Part shown: positions 63,386 through 64,000 of the stretch, one piece after another
How the letters are laid out: every line of letters begins with the position of its first letter
How positions within the stretch are numbered: the first letter of the stretch is position 1
Assembly (NCBI GenBank): GCA_940337035.1
Contig: CALNHX010003269.1
Span: forward strand, 90,212 to 154,211
DNA length: 64,000 nucleotides
Reading direction: 5' to 3'
DNA from: Agriotes lineatus
Lineage: Eukaryota > Arthropoda > Insecta > Coleoptera > Elateridae
The notes under the pieces: model-generated
What the model was told of the DNA's origin: nothing
Databases searched by the model: none
Seen by the model: only the letters and a program-made list of their open reading frames with translations
Position numbers and translations under genes: made by a program

Positions 63386-64000
63386 TTACTTCAGATTTTC
63401 CAATTCCTGCACCGTTTTGATACGATTTTTACGATTGTTTTTGTTTATAATTATCACGCCGTCCTGCGACCAAACGTTCTGGAAACCAAATTGTTCGCAA
63501 GCATTAAGCAACAAATCAGACCTAAATTTTGTTAAATCCTCCCGTATCACTACACCAGATCCTTTTAATTTCTTTTTAGCATTAAATACCTGAGCACGAA
63601 AACGGTAGCTGGTAAACTTCACTATAACCGCTCTATTTTTCACAGATCCAGCGTTGAACGGGCCCACACGATGGCATCGGTCTATGTTAACTTCACTCAG
63701 CGAAACATCCAGTTTTTCTTTAAATAACTTCGTAACGACTTGATCCACATTTTCGTTTTTTTGTTCTTTTAAGCCGAAGATACGTATGGAGTTCCTTCTG
63801 GTATACTGTTCCAACTCGTCTACCGTTTGGGTTAGTTCTTCATTAGCTTCCCTCAAGCGAACATTACTTTTTTCTAGTTCATTACATTTGTCCATTAGTT
63901 TCTGCAACTTATCTTCTATTTTAGCCATGATCAGATTCGAAAGTTTTGTAGCAATCAGTTCCAAAAACTTATCGTCTGTAATGTTTTCGCTGAAAGTTTT
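63386..64000 (-). CDS. LINE ORF1, coiled-coil/RRM-like RNA-binding protein (5' partial)
   Basis: The frame is open through the right window edge, so the true start lies outside; the first ATG inside is 63964. It has a coiled coil with KIEDKLQKLMDKCNELEKS, followed by DELEQYTRRNSIRIFGL, NIDRCHRVG and RAVIVKFTSYRFRAQVF, the ORF1 RRM-like fold, and LKGSGVVIREDLTKF of the C-terminal domain. It ends at 63386. The protein forms an RNA-binding trimer in this class of LINEs. About 220 bp separate it from ORF2. Confidence 0.8.
   Translation of the reverse strand, partial: KTFSENITDDKFLELIATKLSNLIMAKIEDKLQKLMDKCNELEKSNVRLREANEELTQTVDELEQYTRRNSIRIFGLKEQKNENVDQVVTKLFKEKLDVSLSEVNIDRCHRVGPFNAGSVKNRAVIVKFTSYRFRAQVFNAKKKLKGSGVVIREDLTKFRSDLLLNACEQFGFQNVWSQDGVIIINKNNRKNRIKTVQELENLK

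Larger units (their letters stand above)
60065..64000 (-). mobile_element. CR1/L2-like LINE, 5' end outside the window
   Basis: Minus-strand LINE with a 3' tail of (ATT)n, seen as an AAT run at 60065-60094 on the + strand, preceded in sense by AATAAAAGTCC. ORF2 occupies 60312-63165 and ORF1 starts beyond the right edge of the window. Confidence 0.8.

Noticed and set aside
1..64000. CRISPR arrays, operons or prokaryotic defence genes
   Set aside because: No regularly spaced short repeats with unique spacers were seen, and introns, poly(A) tails and LINEs show a eukaryotic genome. The YqaJ nuclease belongs to a transposon and not to a phage.

Overview
This is eukaryotic, arthropod-type DNA, most likely from an insect with a large repeat-rich genome. 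The order cannot be assigned from the sequence. The composition is AT-rich, coding pieces carry short GT-AG introns, and almost everything recognisable is a transposable element: Jockey, CR1/L2-like and RTE-like LINEs, a DIRS-like tyrosine-recombinase retroelement, P-like, piggyBac-like, pogo/Tc1/mariner-like, hAT-like and THAP-DDE transposons, many palindromic MITEs, and a fragmented protein-primed family B DNA polymerase of Polinton/virus type. I found no convincing single-copy host gene, no rRNA or tRNA, and nothing bacterial.

Layout. 1-3.7 kb: the 3' end of a CR1/L2-like LINE, then a decayed P-element transposase holding two ~118-bp palindromes. 3.7-5.95 kb: three elements almost end to end, namely a 917-bp foldback element with ~450-bp arms and a TTA duplication, a Tc1/mariner-like element with TA duplication that carries a LINE fragment, and then the left end of the main element.

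5,957-20,954 is the centrepiece. It is a DNA transposon of the ISL2EU/IS4EU type with 27-bp terminal inverted repeats and an apparent 8-bp target duplication (CATATTCT). On the + strand it carries an intron-containing THAP-DDE transposase (6,543-8,107). On the - strand it carries a convergent SWIM/YqaJ-nuclease/PHD gene (20,757 to 10,982). Between the two genes sits an internally deleted DIRS-like element (8,131-10,853). The YqaJ reading frame is split by a P-like element (11,558-19,215; 7-bp duplication), which is itself split by an RTE-like LINE (14,242-18,642; 13-bp duplication). The insertion order can therefore be read directly from the duplications.

21-29.6 kb: unassigned sequence, a 290-bp tandem duplication containing an exon-like segment, a piggyBac transposase pseudogene, a non-autonomous pogo-like element inside an older repeat, and a 30-bp minisatellite. 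29.7-33.8 kb: Jockey-1, a Jockey-like LINE with both ORFs open. 35.2-36.1 kb: a deleted mariner/Tc1-like element. 37.3-45.3 kb: a decayed family B DNA polymerase split by a long-inverted-repeat element and by Jockey-2. 46-64 kb: LINE fragments, two hAT-like non-autonomous elements with 8-bp duplications, hairpin MITEs, and at the right edge a CR1/L2-like LINE on the - strand running out of the window.

The genes do not form a host pathway. They are selfish-element genes at different stages of decay. Jockey-1 is the best candidate for recent activity.
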